A DNA stretch of 64,000 nucleotides from Trichoplusia ni (GCF_003590095.1 NC_039500.1:4588001-4652000); one strand, 5' to 3'; counted from the stretch's first letter, positions 1 to 13,020 are shown. The notes: generated from the sequence alone by a model not told the origin. Numbers and translations: made by a program.

Positions 1-2753
1 CCCGGGTGTACCGAGACGCGGCTACCTTGCAGGGCGCGGTGCGAGGATATCTCGCCCCAAACTCACCCCACTTCGAGTACTTCGGCGTCCCCTACGCACG
101 CCCGCCCACACGACGCGACAGATTTAAGGTCAGCTAATCTATTTGTTGATAGACGTAAATCCCATTTGCTGAGTGCGTACATATTACGTAAATCTAAATG
201 AAGATTGGACAGTTATCGTGTGGGCAATTTATTAGAGAACTGGCGTATGGCAACAGATAACGAAGTATTGTTTAGATACTCGTGTACTGTTATTCCATAA
301 CATGAGCGGTTTGTGTACATAAACAAATAATAACTATACGAGATCTTAGTTCTGCCGTAAATATGTGTAAGTCATTTTAACAATTCGTATCCATCCAAAT
401 CCGAATATTGTTCGAACAGTGCTCTGAGGGGGGATTAATAATTCGATTTGTAGCGTTGGTTTAAGTACGGGATGTACATACATAGAACTAGGACGGAGCT
501 ACCGCGGGAGCCCATTTATACAAATTATATGAACGCATGTTTCAACATCACTTCTTTAGATTAGCTGAAAAGCATACTGAATGAAACCTACTGTTCTACG
601 CTTTTGAATAACGAGCATCTTTGTCAGAATCTGGTGTTGTAGGCTCCCAAACCTCCGCCTGAATGGGACGGCATCTTTGAAGCCACGCACAAGGTCAAGT
701 GTCCGCAGGCGATCGCGGACGGGGAGGAGAACTGCCTGGTCGTCAACGTGTTCGTCCCCGAGGAAGCCGAGTCTCGACCAGTTATTGTATTCGTGCACGG
801 CGGGGAATTCCAAAACGGGTAATGTGCTTAGTGTGCATTTTTTTAAAACTATTAGCTTAAGTTAAGCTAATAAGTTCTTAAAATTTAATTTGTTACCCCG
901 TAAAGTATGTTGGATAAATAACTAAAGCAAATTCTATTTTCCGAATTTTCTGCCAAAATGTAGAACGGCATTGCGTTTTTAATTTTTTTAAAGTATGTCA
1001 TCCTAATGCGAAATAAGTACAGATACAAGTTTACACTTCCAGGTGGGGAGCATATCAACCTCCAGCGAGGTTGCTTCGAGAGGATTTCGTTATAGTCACC
1101 TTCAATTATCGGCTGGGGGCGTTAGGGTTCCTATCGCTCGGCACACCAGACGCTCCTGGAAACGCCGGCTTGAAGGACCAGATTAGTGCCCTCTACTGGG
1201 TTCACAGGAACATTGCCCAGTTCGGAGGTAACCCTCGTGATGTCACAGTATATGGAACAGGGTCTGGTGCTGTTTCAGTGCAACTGGTGCTTTTATCAGG
1301 ATTGGTGAAAGGATTTTTTCACAAAGTTATTTTAGAGTCTGGATCAATTTTATCTCCATCATCATTAACCTATGACCCACTCGCTATAGCGTATAATGGC
1401 GCGACTTCAATAGAATACGAAGGTTCTAATGATCCTGACGAACTTTACGAGTTTTATAGACATGTTTCTGTAAAGGATTTAACTAATATACCTGAATTGT
1501 TTCTCCCAAGTGTAGGAAATGAGTTAGACTATGAATATAGTCTCATAGACATGGATCCCATAAAAGAATTAAAAAAGGGTAATTTTCACAAAGTACCAAT
1601 GCTCATCACTTACACAGATTTGGAAAGTACTGGTATAATTGAAAATGTCATGGAAAATATTGGTATACCACCAAAAAGATTTGGCTATTTATTGCCAAAT
1701 AATTTAGAATTTGGTGAACCAATTGTGAAATATAAAGTAGGCAGAATTGTAAAGGAGTTTTACTTTAGTGAAGACATGCCCAGAGACAAAGTAGCAAAGA
1801 GCTATGCTTACTACATGTATGACATATTTACTGAATACCCCATGGTGAAGATGGCAATGCTGTTTGCTGCCAAGAACACCTATTCTGTATATGTTATGAA
1901 GTTTAATTTAGCTAAGGAGAGTGAAACAGAAGAGGCGAAGGGTTTTAACAGTGTGCTGGACTACTTGTACCAAGATGATGAGCAAGTAGATGAGATCATC
2001 ATAGAGAGACTGATGATGCTGTGGAAAAACTTTTTAAAGATAAGGTATGCTAAAGACCCTACTACTTCTTTCCTGTTTTAGGAATTGAACCCCACTATAA
2101 ACACATCTGTGTAGGACTTCATTATAATTTTTCAATACTAAAAAATTACTGTTTTTATTTTAAACATAATTTTAAAAACAATTCACCAATACTATGAACT
2201 ACTTAATGAGTAAAGAGTCCTTATAGAGGATACAACTTGTACTAATGAGCTGTCTCTACTAATTACAAGAGATATCAGAGCTGCGTATATGGGTGTCATT
2301 GGAACAACATTTTTAAAGTTTACAACTAAGTAGATGTAAACTTTAGTAATCTGTGATGCTACCTTTGACATGCTGCATGCTAATGAACATACATGAAGTT
2401 TTAAATATGTGATATATTACAATTACCATGACTTTACCTCCATTGCACAGAGATTCAAGCATAATTTGACAAGAATGCTGGCTTAAATTATTTTTAAATA
2501 ATATTATTTTAATGATTTCAGTGATCCCACACCATTAATAACGACACTAATCCCTCTTGTTTGGCAACCACTGAGCTGTGAAAGTGATGAGCAGACCATA
2601 ATTGACGTGCCTGTGCTGCTGTTTTATACAAATGTCAAGATGAGCACTCCGTCAGAGCATCAGCGACTACTGTTCTGGGACAATATTTATAACAAGTTCT
2701 ATAAGCCACATGTAGTGGTTCAAGAGGTTCCTCAAGTAGATGATAATGGCTAA
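1..2753 (+). CDS. Carboxylesterase-family protein, probably non-catalytic (5'-partial, 4 exons visible)
   Basis: Exons 3-128 (cut by the window edge), 643-818, 1043-2044 and 2522-2753 have AG/GT borders in compatible phases. They add up to 511 codons plus a TAA stop, so only the first few tens of residues, including any signal peptide, are missing. Alpha/beta-hydrolase esterase landmarks occur in order: the FGVPYA and RF block, the C..Q disulfide region, the ENCLVVNVFVP block, the HGG oxyanion-hole motif with FQNG, and the NYRLG and GN.GL.D blocks. The nucleophile elbow, normally GESAG, reads GTGSG, so the catalytic Ser is Gly (codon 1260-1262). The triad Glu is kept (codon 1623-1625). The His block (usually GxxH..DL.YLF) reads GFNSVLDYLY, so His is Ser (codon 1950-1952). 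There is no C-terminal membrane segment. The family includes catalytically dead adhesion or binding proteins such as glutactin and neurotactin, but I cannot assign this member to a named subgroup. Inference: a secreted, non-hydrolytic esterase homologue. Confidence 0.9.
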
Positions 2754-2798
2754 GCACTAAATACACATTCAACATAATTTTATAGAGTACAGTTAAGT

Positions 2799-2804
2799 AA
2801 TAAA
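2799..2804 (+). terminator. Poly(A) signal of the esterase-like gene
   Basis: AATAAA lies 46 bases after the TAA stop at 2751-2753 and is the first canonical signal downstream. Confidence 0.55.
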
Positions 2805-4246
2805 GTCCGTGTAAATAGATAGTTGATGATTGTGTAAATGACATGTTATAAAATTATGATCATAAAACTTGTACAACAATTTTATTAATTTAGGAATGCT
2901 TTAAAATGATACGTAATTCATATTTAAGTTAAAACATTGTAAAGAGTCTTTAAACTGTAACAGAGTAGAGCTCGCCGTGATCTTGTCATTCACTCTAGTT
3001 CCGCTTTGCGAAATTCGTTCAGTGTCGCCCAAATTACGATACCACGCGATCTCTACATACACAATCATTAGTATTTGCAACAACAGCTACTAATTACCGA
3101 GTCAAAGGTCAAATAAAGAGATTACTTTAAATAAAAACCAAACAAGTATGCGCTTCCAAGAAAATATCGACGTTGTCATAAATAAATACCGTTACCTGAA
3201 CAATCGGCGGCCGTGAAAGCGTTACGTCGAGTCGCCAACACTGTGTGCACTTATAAAACTATAACATTTCTGTCCCCGCTACGATATAGTAAATGTTCAC
3301 GAAATTCTCATTGAATTCTTATAATAAAATCAACAAGTAAATTATAAAAGGCAAAACATGGGGCACCCGTCACATTTTACTTGACATGACATTAGGGACG
3401 TTCGGAAACAACGCTCAGGTGTTTCATGTTTCGTTTCTTTAACGTATTGTTAAGTTTTTTTTTTAATGCTATATTTATTCTAGCAAAGTAATATCATGAT
3501 AGGTTGTATTTTTAATATTCAAGTAAAGTAAATAAACCACTTTTTGTCTTTATTTCATTGAAGCCTGTTGAATACATTTCTAAACGAAATTTGAAATAAA
3601 AAGTTTTTAGAGTCCGGCAAGGTGGAGTGGAGCGGTGATCAGGTATTTAATTTACAATAATAATTGTCTTGTTGTAATGAGGTCATAAAATGTAGTTTTT
3701 TTGATAAAAATAATAATAATTAGGATAGAAAAGGATCAGTATGGTATGGCTATTGTTGAAAAATATGATAACAAAATATATATTTTAAAACGTTAAAGAC
3801 GGCTGCCACATGTTTTTAGCGACCTTGTTTACTGGCATTTATATCAATGTTTACTTTATAATTTGGCCAAATTCCTGTTGTTACGGATACGTCAAAACAT
3901 TTGTTTTATTTTGTAATTGCGTTGTAACGTCTGGTGAGTATCATGTGTAACTGACAATTTATTAAGATTATGGTATGAGATAATAATTTATTATTGGAAC
4001 CTACCAAGAAAAATGCATTGTAAATAATATTATAGAAAGCGCTGGCTGAAAGACTTACAAAATAAACTTAGATATTGTGTTGAGTCGAATTAAATGTTAG
4101 GTACAGAACAATATTATATTATGATAGCTATGTTCATATTAATTTATAATACCACTATTTTTTCTCAATTGTTTGCGAAAATGTTGACTCTATTTTTTCA
4201 TTGTTAGAATAAAAAAAAACGACTCTCGTAGTAAGAAATGTAATCC

Positions 4247-4440
4247 TTGTGTCGCGGGGGGTCCCACAGATATTCAAGTCATATGCACAAAAACACCGAG
4301 ACTCAGGATAAGTATTCGTGGATCACACAAAAGATTGCCCTACGCGGGGATCGAATCCAAGACACGTTGAGTTGGCGTGGTTACCTCAACCACTCAGCTG
4401 ACCGGGCACTCGCAGGTCATTATCTGTAAAATCCTGTGGT
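4247..4440 (-). mobile_element. tRNA-derived SINE (family 1)
   Basis: Read on the minus strand, this begins with a tRNA-like head: an A-box-like CAGCTGAGTGGTTGAGG at 4383-4399 and a B-box-like GGATTCGATCCC at 4336-4347. It continues into a body shared with repeats at 15240-15400 and 23985-24135 (TGTGTGATCCACGAAT, then CCTGAG...GGTGT). It ends in GACACAAGGATTA near 4240, next to an A-rich tail. The same tail also appears alone at 31436-31485. Confidence 0.7.
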
Positions 4441-4540
4441 ACGCAATGGACGCCTGATTTTACATTAATATTAAATAAGTAGATAACAAATTAACAGATA
4501 TAAGTAATGGAAGGCGCCGCTTTAATAAAAGAGAGTCCAT

Positions 4541-4583
4541 CCACAAACTGAATAGTTACAACCGGTAACTATTCAGTTTGTGG
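4541..4583. repeat. Perfect 19-bp inverted repeat (hairpin)
   Basis: The arm 4541-4559 (CCACAAACTGAATAGTTAC) is exactly complementary to 4565-4583, with a 5-base loop. GGCGCC occurs on both sides, near 4513 and 4582. This could be the core of a small foldback or MITE-like element, but I see no target-site duplication. Confidence 0.6.
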
Positions 4584-4939
4584 CGCCATGGGTGTCGTAC
4601 TTAATACTACTACATAGTCTGTAGCAATAGAGGATGCGACCCTTTTAGAGAAACAAGTTAGTATATAGATAATTACTATTTACTTATTAGACTATTTATC
4701 TTTGTGACTGAGATTATCAGAGATAATAGGAGTTGATGTTGATTCTGTTCTGTGGACGCCTATTTTTTAGCATTTAACACGGAACTAGCGAAGTTGTTAC
4801 ATCTTAATCATTTCGCTTAACACCAGTCCAATTTGAACATGGTCACGGTAAATTTTTAAACAATAACGACTTATCGCGTTTTTTTGTCAGAAGCAAGAAG
4901 TTAATACCAACGGAAGAATTTATAGCAAGTTATTAAAGA

Positions 4940-5205
4940 TTTTTGTATGATTTGTATGTTATTATATGTTAATTATTTGCTAATATTATATGCTAAGTTT
5001 TACGCCTATTAAAGAAGAGGAAGAGTAAGTGTAAGGGGAAGGCGCCTGTGTCTGTAACTCAGTTTATACTAGCACGGACACAGACGTTCACTCTGTCTCA
5101 AATAATGTATAGTGTTGTACTTCATTGTTCTTATGTTCGATTGAGATAGACAAATTGTATGATTACTTTTTGAAATAAACATTTATTTTATTTTTATTTT
5201 ATTTA
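4940..5205 (+). mobile_element. Probable 3' end of a non-LTR retrotransposon
   Basis: A non-coding segment with a CACGGACACAG motif ends in AAATAAACATTTATTTTA and a degenerate T/A repeat. This layout resembles the tailed 3' UTR of a truncated LINE. No coding domain remains, so the assignment is tentative. Confidence 0.3.
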
Positions 5206-6372
5206 TACGTTATGGAGGAGGGTTAGATAACACATCAATTGAAAGTATTAAGAAACAGTTTTAACATTTTTATTTAAAGTCAATGTTTAACCAGACATGG
5301 CAAGAAACTATTGCTTAATTAAATCATAATTGTCATAAAATCTTAAGCTAGAGTTCTTTTTACTGGATATGTATATAATCACGCCAATATTAATAGATCT
5401 TTTATAGAGTCATAGCTTTTTAATAACATAACTTGTTGTGAAGATTGCAATTTTTATTCATGCTTTAAAGCCGTGCTTTTGAACTACAGCCATCAGAAAA
5501 TCTTTAGTAATCAAAATTAAAACATAAATTAAATAATTATAAGTGCTATGTACTTAATTGATTTGAATTTTCGGAACATACGGTTCCAAATTGTCTTCTG
5601 CATTTAACTCTTCAGTGGTTATTGTGGTAGATACTTTAGTAAACAATATCATATACATAGTTAAGTTAAAAACATGTACCTATTGATTAAATATAAAACA
5701 TTTGCGTGTAATGTAATTGTTAACATTTTCTCCTGCAAAGTGAAGTGAAGCGTTTTTTCGATCTGATGTACAAAACTAACACTAATTGTCTTCGTCATAA
5801 GATTTTTATTTGTCTGTGCAATAAATATACAAAACTTGAGCATACATCAGTAATCTTAATTTTTACAAACTTTATCACAATAAACAATATTCTAAAACTA
5901 TAAATAAATGAATATCACAAAAGAATAAAATTGAAAACATTTTATGTAAAACCGATTCCATTTTGCAATTTATTTGTACAAAACGAATGAAATTTGTCAT
6001 AGAATACTTTAAAATACATTTATCTTTAATACGCTAAGCTAATCTTATCAACTTATTAAAATGGAATCATCAAGCAGCCTTGTAGTCTTACATCAGCTGA
6101 ATATCAATACATAGTGGAAACAACATTTCTATGAAGGCGGCTCTTCAAGCCACACCTCTGTATTAAACCTATCGATCCATTGTGACGGGTGTCAATAGGT
6201 CAAACAAATGTAGGCAGGTTTTCGTGTAAAACCTTCAAACATTTGTTTAGTACACTTAACAACAACACTATAATCTATAGGAATACTCCATACGCTGTAC
6301 ATGGTTTTATGTTTCATACATTGTTTATTTTTATAGCTTGTGCTTACATTATTCAAAACAGACTTCTTCCTT

Positions 6373-6378
6373 TTTATT
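6373..6378 (-). terminator. Poly(A) signal candidate of Ctr1
   Basis: TTTATT on the plus strand reads AATAAA on the minus strand, about 260 bases beyond the Ctr1 stop codon. Another copy lies near 6324. Confidence 0.4.
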
Positions 6379-6638
6379 AATACTCGTTTTGAAAGTACTC
6401 ACTGGTCGTAAAAGTAATTAGTGACAGAAAATATCTAAAATCCACAGACCCAAGAAAGGGTAGACAGAGCCTGCGGGACAAGCAATTATTAGAAAAAATG
6501 TCGCGGGTGGGTAAAAAAGAAACCAAATTCGTAACAAACAAGAAGGTTTTAAATTTCTTTAATTTTGCTCTGTCTACCGATTATACGGTCTGTGCTGACC
6601 ATGCACACAGTATGGCGGCTCCCACTGGATCTTGTCTT

Positions 6639-9600
6639 TCATTGGCAGTGCTCGTTGACATCGACGACGGTATTCTTTCTCCAGCCGAAGAAGAAGTAGC
6701 CGACGGCGAGGCCGAGGACCAGCGCCAGGCAGAGCCACACGTTGTACGTCATGAAGACCAGCATGAGGGTGTAGGAGGCCGTGGACTGCAGGAAGTGTAA
6801 TACCGTCTGCACCACGTGACCTGACGACAGCATCGTGTACCTGCAACATAGATTATACTGGTTACTTCCTCTACGTGAGATCAACTTATAGATTCTCACA
6901 ATCATAAGATAGTTACAACATGGGAAATATTATTTAGGTATTCGGGGTAAGATGCTTTGGGACTGAGTTAAATTGAATTCATGACTACAATATTAATGGG
7001 AGTACATTTACTCATTCACCTAAATTACATTCTACACATTTAAGTAATTAAGTTACGAAAAATGAAGGACAATTATAAAACCTGTTAATTAATTGGGACA
7101 CGCACAAGAACAAAACACGCGTAATTTAACTCGACCGTGAACACAAGGCCTGACACTCACTGCAAATTAGATATATTATATATGTATGTTTAACAGTGGA
7201 ACCTATCAATGAAAACATTCGAGAGATACGTACCATGACTTCAAATATAAACAACATGTAATAACATAATTATTGCCAAAATAATTCTGAATGTAAACTT
7301 CAATCTGACAAAATAATGGACTAGATTTTGCCCACGGATTCAAACGGATCACATCAGCATGTTATCAAAAACTCCTTACTTAACAACAGCAGTTCCCCCG
7401 CAAGGCCCATTGTTCCCGCACTCGCTCTTGGTGATGTTGACGCGTGAGTCGCCGGTGGAGGAGGAGGCCCTCGCGTGCAGCGCCTCGCGGAAGTACTTCA
7501 GCCCCTCGTACAGCACGCCGGCGAAGAAGATGGCCAGCGCCGAGCCAAACAGCTCCAGTGCGTTCGTCGTCATCCAGCCGCTGAACAGGATCTCCTGGCA
7601 CACGCCCGCGTGGAACTGGAAAATCAGACACACGGCTTTAGTTAGGCGTTCTTGAAGAAGGTACGTTCTAGACGAGCTAGATTACGAGGATTTGGCGTTA
7701 TACCGTGTTCTATAGAAAATAACGTCTAGGCTTATTCCATATCCTCCTATTTTGTTCGTTGTTTGACAGTTAAACATAGGTTATCTCTGTCCTTAGTCCC
7801 TAATCAATGAAGTTCGTAGTCAGCGATTAAGCTTCCGTATCATACACCTAGGCTGGATAACTTGCCCATAAGGTTTCTACGTAAGCTACCCACTTTGTCC
7901 TAAAATACTGAACTACAACCTGGCAATTTGCACCTTAATACATTAAATATCTCAAATAGTAATTTGGACAAACCAGTAGCACGTGAAGCCGTGCCCATAT
8001 ACGACAATGTTTTGTATGAAACGTATATTCAAATGCGGTACGTGTCTCGCCTGCATAAGCTCTGACGTCGCCACAAACGGATGGACCTAAATCACTGAGA
8101 AAGTACTGAACGCCATGATTTTATTACCGACCGTTTATACCTAGGGTGGTTTACACTGTAATGGCTAACAAGTTCATACATAAATTCTAACATTAAATAG
8201 GAATGTTTAGATGTGGGATTTCGCATCATTTGCAGTAGTAACAGGTACTTTTCTCTTAGTATTCAGAAAATCCTCTCAAGTGAATAGAAACAGATAGTCA
8301 AAGCGAAGTTAAGAAAGAAGATAAAAACAAGATACTTCTAATAAATCTTATCTGACAAGTAATCCGAAATGAAAGACGGAAATACAAAAACATACATGAT
8401 ACGAGTATATTGTGTAATCGTGATATAAGTTACAGCACGAGCACGTGAAATAAAAAACTGCAATATCATCATAATAATAATTTATGGGAAAAAGAAGATT
8501 CGGAAGGCAAGAAAAATTAGCAGTAGTCTTGGCTCTTGTGCCTGATCTTTCTGGTGTGTCACATTGACATCTAATTGGGATATGAGATGAATTGGATTGA
8601 GAATTAAATTTTTGAATTGAACCAGGCCTCTAACAGCCCTACTTACAAACAGCACTTACTCATATTCGTTATCATAATTCGTCTCTATCTCTAAATTCCT
8701 CATCACGCAAACTCTACAATACGGCAGTTAAATGAAAACCTAACCATCTATCTGCCTCACTACTATTGACTTGTTAATAAATACCTATAGTATTGGCTGT
8801 CAGCTGCCCGATAATCCTGCAAGTTTATCGCTCCTAAACAATACAATGTAAAACTGTCAGTTTCGTCGCAAACTCTTTACTTTGTCTGACGTTTCCTTTT
8901 ACGATTTGAGAATATAAACTACTTTCCCACATTGCAAGTTTAGCTGAGCTGGGAGACGGGAACTCCCGGAATCGACGAATATTTTAACAAGCGTTTCAGG
9001 TAAGTTGATTCGTAACAAGTGTTGAAAAATACAACTTTTATCGATATGTATTGTCAAAACTAAAAAGTCTGTCGATTCAGAAAGGATTTTGACAATATCA
9101 TGGGGTTATTTCGCCTTCGTGATCATGTTAATGACTGATGTGCAATGACAGTTGGTTATAAGTACGTAATTACTCAGATTACTTCCAAAGCAATGGACTT
9201 TGGATGTCTCCTAGTTTGGCGATTTCATTATTGTACCACTTGAAACCTGCAAGCACAATTTTGTTAAGTCCAGACGAAAAGTTATATTATTTCTATCGAT
9301 CTACACACGCCCTTAGACGTCATTCGCTTACGAGCAGAGCGGAGACAGGTGTCGCCGGGCGGCAGAACAATGTCGCAGGAAGCGGCGCGCGCGACGGTCA
9401 AGTCAAACAAACAATATTGACACACAGACACGAATTTCGCGACGTTTGGGCCCGCGGAGGAATCCGCCCATGTCACAGAGGTTTGTGATAATTTGACACG
9501 ACAATATAGCTACAATAGGTACACAGTGCGAAACTTTAAAATGAAAATTTTAACAGTATTGAGATTTTCTAGTTCGTAGAGGTTTGTTTGTTCGTCCATT

Positions 9601-11259
9601 TAGAGAACGATGTCGAATTGATACATACATACGACTGATGTTCATTCTTTTATTTTGTGTTTTTCGCACCTTTCTGTTCTAAACTTCTAAGACCTGCTTT
9701 CTAAATAATTTGAAGGTTAATTGGTAAGCTCAGAGGATAAGGATAGGGCTAGACTGAACAGTAGATAATGCTGTGAACGAAACGTGTAACGAAACCAACT
9801 TATGATAAGAGCAAAAGACATTTTACAATTTTGTAGTTAAGATGAAACTGGCAGGAATGCTGGTGATGTGGTGTATTTTCACCTGTTAACATATAGGTAA
9901 CAACAGTCACATTAGTCACCAGAGAACTAAGCGCGCAATTTTCAAGTAATTACACTTTGATGACATATAAACGATGCTTAGGTAAAATATGTCTGAACAC
10001 TAACAACCTATAGGCAATAATTCTAATTGTATGTTAGCTAACATCCAGTTATCATCTACGTCACTTCCGGTAACCACAAATCGTGGTTAAATTATTGTGT
10101 TTACTGTCACAGCTAAGTGGTGATGGGAAAGAGTAGCCGCAGACCACTGATAACACCTGATAGTAGCAATGACACTATCTGCCACGACTGCTACTATTTG
10201 TACACGATAGCTGACCAATACCCAGTAGTATTGACCCTCTTTAATGTGTTAATACTTTGTATATAAGTGATAATCCGTTGGAGATTAGTTGCTACAATTT
10301 TCACCCTTTTTCCTACGTAGGTGGTGTATGCTACAGGGTCAGCCAATGCCAATGTAACCTCAATGATAAGCTATTATTAGTTAGGAAGTATCTCAAGTTC
10401 TGTTGACCCACTTCTCTGTTTCCTCTTTCAGTTAGGTGCACTTAACACACACTATCATATTACTTCTATACCATGCCTTTTCACTATACGATTTGGAATT
10501 TTCAGCCTCAGTTGATACAAATAACCGTCACTTTAGACTACCACAATCTCGTAAACTTTTAGTAAGCAAACCGAATGTAAAAGTTCAATAAATACATGAT
10601 CGCTTGAAGGTACTTCATTTCTGCCGCGACTAGGCTTTTATCTTAATGAATGATAGTTAGGTTGGATATGTTTACTTAGAGCCATATTACATTGGAAGTA
10701 ATCACTAAAGTAAGCACTAATACTGTGAAAGTTTGAAAAGTTCGTTGTTTATTATCAGGTATTACTAAAACACCAAAAGAACTAGACTATTACTAGAACA
10801 CAAGAATCATCGTGAAAATTGACTATCTGATATATACTAATGACGATCCACAGTGTAAAAAGACTTTGTACGTAATCGAAGAATTTGTGATGTATGTACA
10901 CTTCGATGATTTCTTAAGAACTTGAAGAAGTACCGCGAGATACGGCTATGAGTTAATGCAAGTGGTTCTCACAACTTCGTGGTAGTCTGCTAAAGTGTTC
11001 CCGCTTGGCCTCTGACTACAGAGAACGGGAAAGCATTCCAATGGTTTTAGCCGGTAAGAGTCTGGCACACCCCTTCATCATGCGCAGGGTGAAAGAAATC
11101 CATGAGGATTACAACTGGATCAAAAAAATAAATGGTACTCACAACCATGGCGTGTCCGTGCGACGCATGCGCACAGGGGTCGTCGTGGCCCTCGTGTCCC
11201 TCGTGCCCGTCATGGTGGCCGTGGTCGTGGTTCATGTGGTCCATCCTGACTTACTGATG
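6639..11259 (-). CDS. Ctr1: High-affinity copper transporter, Ctr1 family (179 aa, 3 coding exons)
   Basis: The coding exons 11244-11143, 7615-7380 and 6840-6639 join in frame (102+236+202 = 540 nt) with GTGAGT and GTAAGG donors and TTCCAG and TTGCAG acceptors. The start exon itself follows an acceptor (ag at 11261-11260), leaving 15 nt of leader, so a further non-coding 5' exon lies upstream. Residues 1-34 form a His/Met/Asp-rich extracellular copper-collecting head (HDHGHHDGHEGHEGH). FHAGVCQEILFSGW (35-48) is the pre-TM1 family signature. TM1 is about 53-73. A cytosolic loop rich in Ser, Gly and Cys follows. TM2 carries the copper-relay MxxxM (Met139, Met143), and TM3 carries the GxxxG packing motif (156-160) and FGWRK. 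The C-terminus is EHCQ where many family members end in HCH. In this family three subunits form a copper(I) pore in the plasma membrane. Whether it is the insect A or B paralogue cannot be told. Confidence 0.93.
7616..11142 (-). other. Intron 1 of Ctr1
   Basis: A 3.5-kb intron interrupts the coding region between Val34 and Phe35 in phase 0. It is mostly AT-rich, with one GC-rich, CpG-containing island at about 9330-9490. I saw no other gene in it. Confidence 0.75.
9330..9490 (-). promoter_or_regulatory. CpG-rich island inside Ctr1 intron 1
   Basis: A short GC-rich block (GCCGGGCGGC, GGCGGATTCC, several CGCG) stands out from the AT-rich intron. On the minus strand it ends with a donor-like CTC|GTAAGCG at about 9328-9338. 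It could be an alternative promoter with a first exon for Ctr1, or an enhancer. There is no TATA box, and coding use is unproven. Confidence 0.3.
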
Positions 11260-12614
11260 CTGGAATAGAGAAAATGTTCAATTTAGTATAGCTTTGGAGG
11301 GCTATGAAAAAATACAGTTAAGATGACCAATGGTGCAAGAGGCGCAAGTCTCTGATACCTGAGGATATCACCAAATAAACTTAAATAAATTCTGTATACT
11401 TCGGCGGGGGCTGAAATATTTGAATCGGGGGCTTGAATGATCGCAAAACATTTTTTCATTAAGTAAAAAACTTCAGAATGTCAATGTTTTAATAACTTTT
11501 AGCCTAAGCTTGCCTTGTATTGCGTTATCTAAATAGATAGATAGACCTAATTTCATACAACTTAGTATATGCAGGAGCTATTAAGAAAATTCTGGCTCTT
11601 TATTAAACTGTGAAACTAGATGATGAGTCTTAGAGCCGTGCTACATCGACATAAACCTTTCGTCATATAGAACACTGTAGGTATTTATTTCATGTTTACA
11701 CTAGATCTGAATTAATAGTGACGTGGCCGCCATTTTTCTGTATTGTTTAGGTTTAGATGATTCACGGACAACGTGACTGTCTGTCTGAGAGCACTAAGTA
11801 CCTCCTTACATTAATATATTATCTAACATAAGCATTTGTTTAATTCTGTAATAATTGATGTTCAGCAAGAACAAAAACATAGCATTTCTGTAATGTATCT
11901 ACTTAGTATCCAGCACATTTTTCTAGATTAATTAAAAAAAATACCTAAGACAATAATAAAAAAAGTAAACATATTATATTTTTTCTATTCGGACGTTGTA
12001 TCTTTCATTGTCCTATTTATTTTATAAACACGAAGTGTTTTGCCTTGGTTGAATGTTTGTTAATCCTTCACACTAAAACCTAGGGTAGTTTTTATCCCAA
12101 TTTTATGTTCACTGGGATCATCTTCGATGTGTAGCGTGCAGAGCCGTTGGCAACATATAGCAATAAAGAAAATTTATAAATAACACCCATAAAGAACTTT
12201 AACTATTGTTTTTGATAATGATTCACCGTCGCACCCGTTTTATGAACACAGGTGGAAACAGTACAATAAAGAAAATTATGGAAATAAATTTACCTAGGTA
12301 TAATATAACAATAACGCACAAAAGTAGTTGTTTTGTTAATTTGAAACAAAGACAAACATATCGTACGGTGGCAAATGGCCGTTATAACTATAAGCAACAC
12401 TATAGAAACCGTCTTGTTTTACATACTTATTGAAATTAAGTTCAAGTTACTTATTTTGTTTAATTTATAATTTCCTGTTTCTGCCCGGGGCGGGGCCTTC
12501 CACCAGTTCAAATGAAGTTATTCTTTACTTTATTTCCTTCTTATTAATATCGATGTTGGTTGTTTTCCAACATTGATTTATTATTTTTTTAATTCTCTTC
12601 TTGTTGGAGATCCT

Positions 12615-12725
12615 TAATGAATAAATAAATAAATATACCTACATCCCACTGTTGGACACAAGACTCTTCCCAGATAAGTTAGAGCCCTAATTCATAACGC
12701 TACCACACTGCGGATTGGCGATTTT
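12615..12725 (-). mobile_element. LINE 3' fragment
   Basis: CCCACTGTTGGACAC and CACACTGCGGATTGGCG match the reverse-oriented 3' tail of a common lepidopteran LINE family. Related fragments occur at 19040-19215, 32625-32745 and 40355-40500. A run of AAATAAAT lies next to it. Confidence 0.5.
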
Positions 12726-12944
12726 AGATTAAAGCAAGAAATAGGATATATGGAAACAAGAAATATGAGGAAAATATCAGTCTGTGACTATAGGCAACAT
12801 AATTACATACGTGCATAAATAATATAAAACAACATTTCCAACGGCATGTGGCACGATAAGTAGGTAATGACACTAAGTTTTTAGGTGTTCTCTGCATATT
12901 CAACATATCTGCACTGATATCCAAGTGGTTGAATTCGTCAAATC

Positions 12945-13020
12945 AAACCCACTGAGCGAGCGCGTCGCGGGCCTTGTAGGGACAAGTGGTGGATCCACTA
13001 ATGCTTGTCCTGATTTATAA
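12945..13020 (+). mobile_element. Degraded SINE fragment (family 1)
   Basis: CCCACTGAGCGAGCGCGTCGCGG followed by a GATCCACTAATGCTTGTCCTGA-like stretch resembles the reverse complement of the SINE at 15240-15400. The B box is lost. Confidence 0.5.

Larger units (their letters stand above)
2805..6372. other. Intergenic region between the esterase-like gene and the copper transporter
   Basis: AT-rich DNA separates the 3' ends of two convergent genes. I recognise a SINE at 4247-4440, a perfect hairpin at 4541-4583 and a probable LINE 3' tail at 4940-5205. The short ORFs here have no recognisable domain, and I found no further gene. Confidence 0.5.

Noticed and set aside
4247..4440. tRNA gene
   Set aside because: A and B boxes are present, but the sequence between and around them does not form a cloverleaf and continues into a SINE body shared by several copies.
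6498..6800. Plus-strand ORF over the last Ctr1 exon
   Set aside because: It is antisense to a clear Ctr1 exon with TM2, TM3 and the conserved C-terminus.
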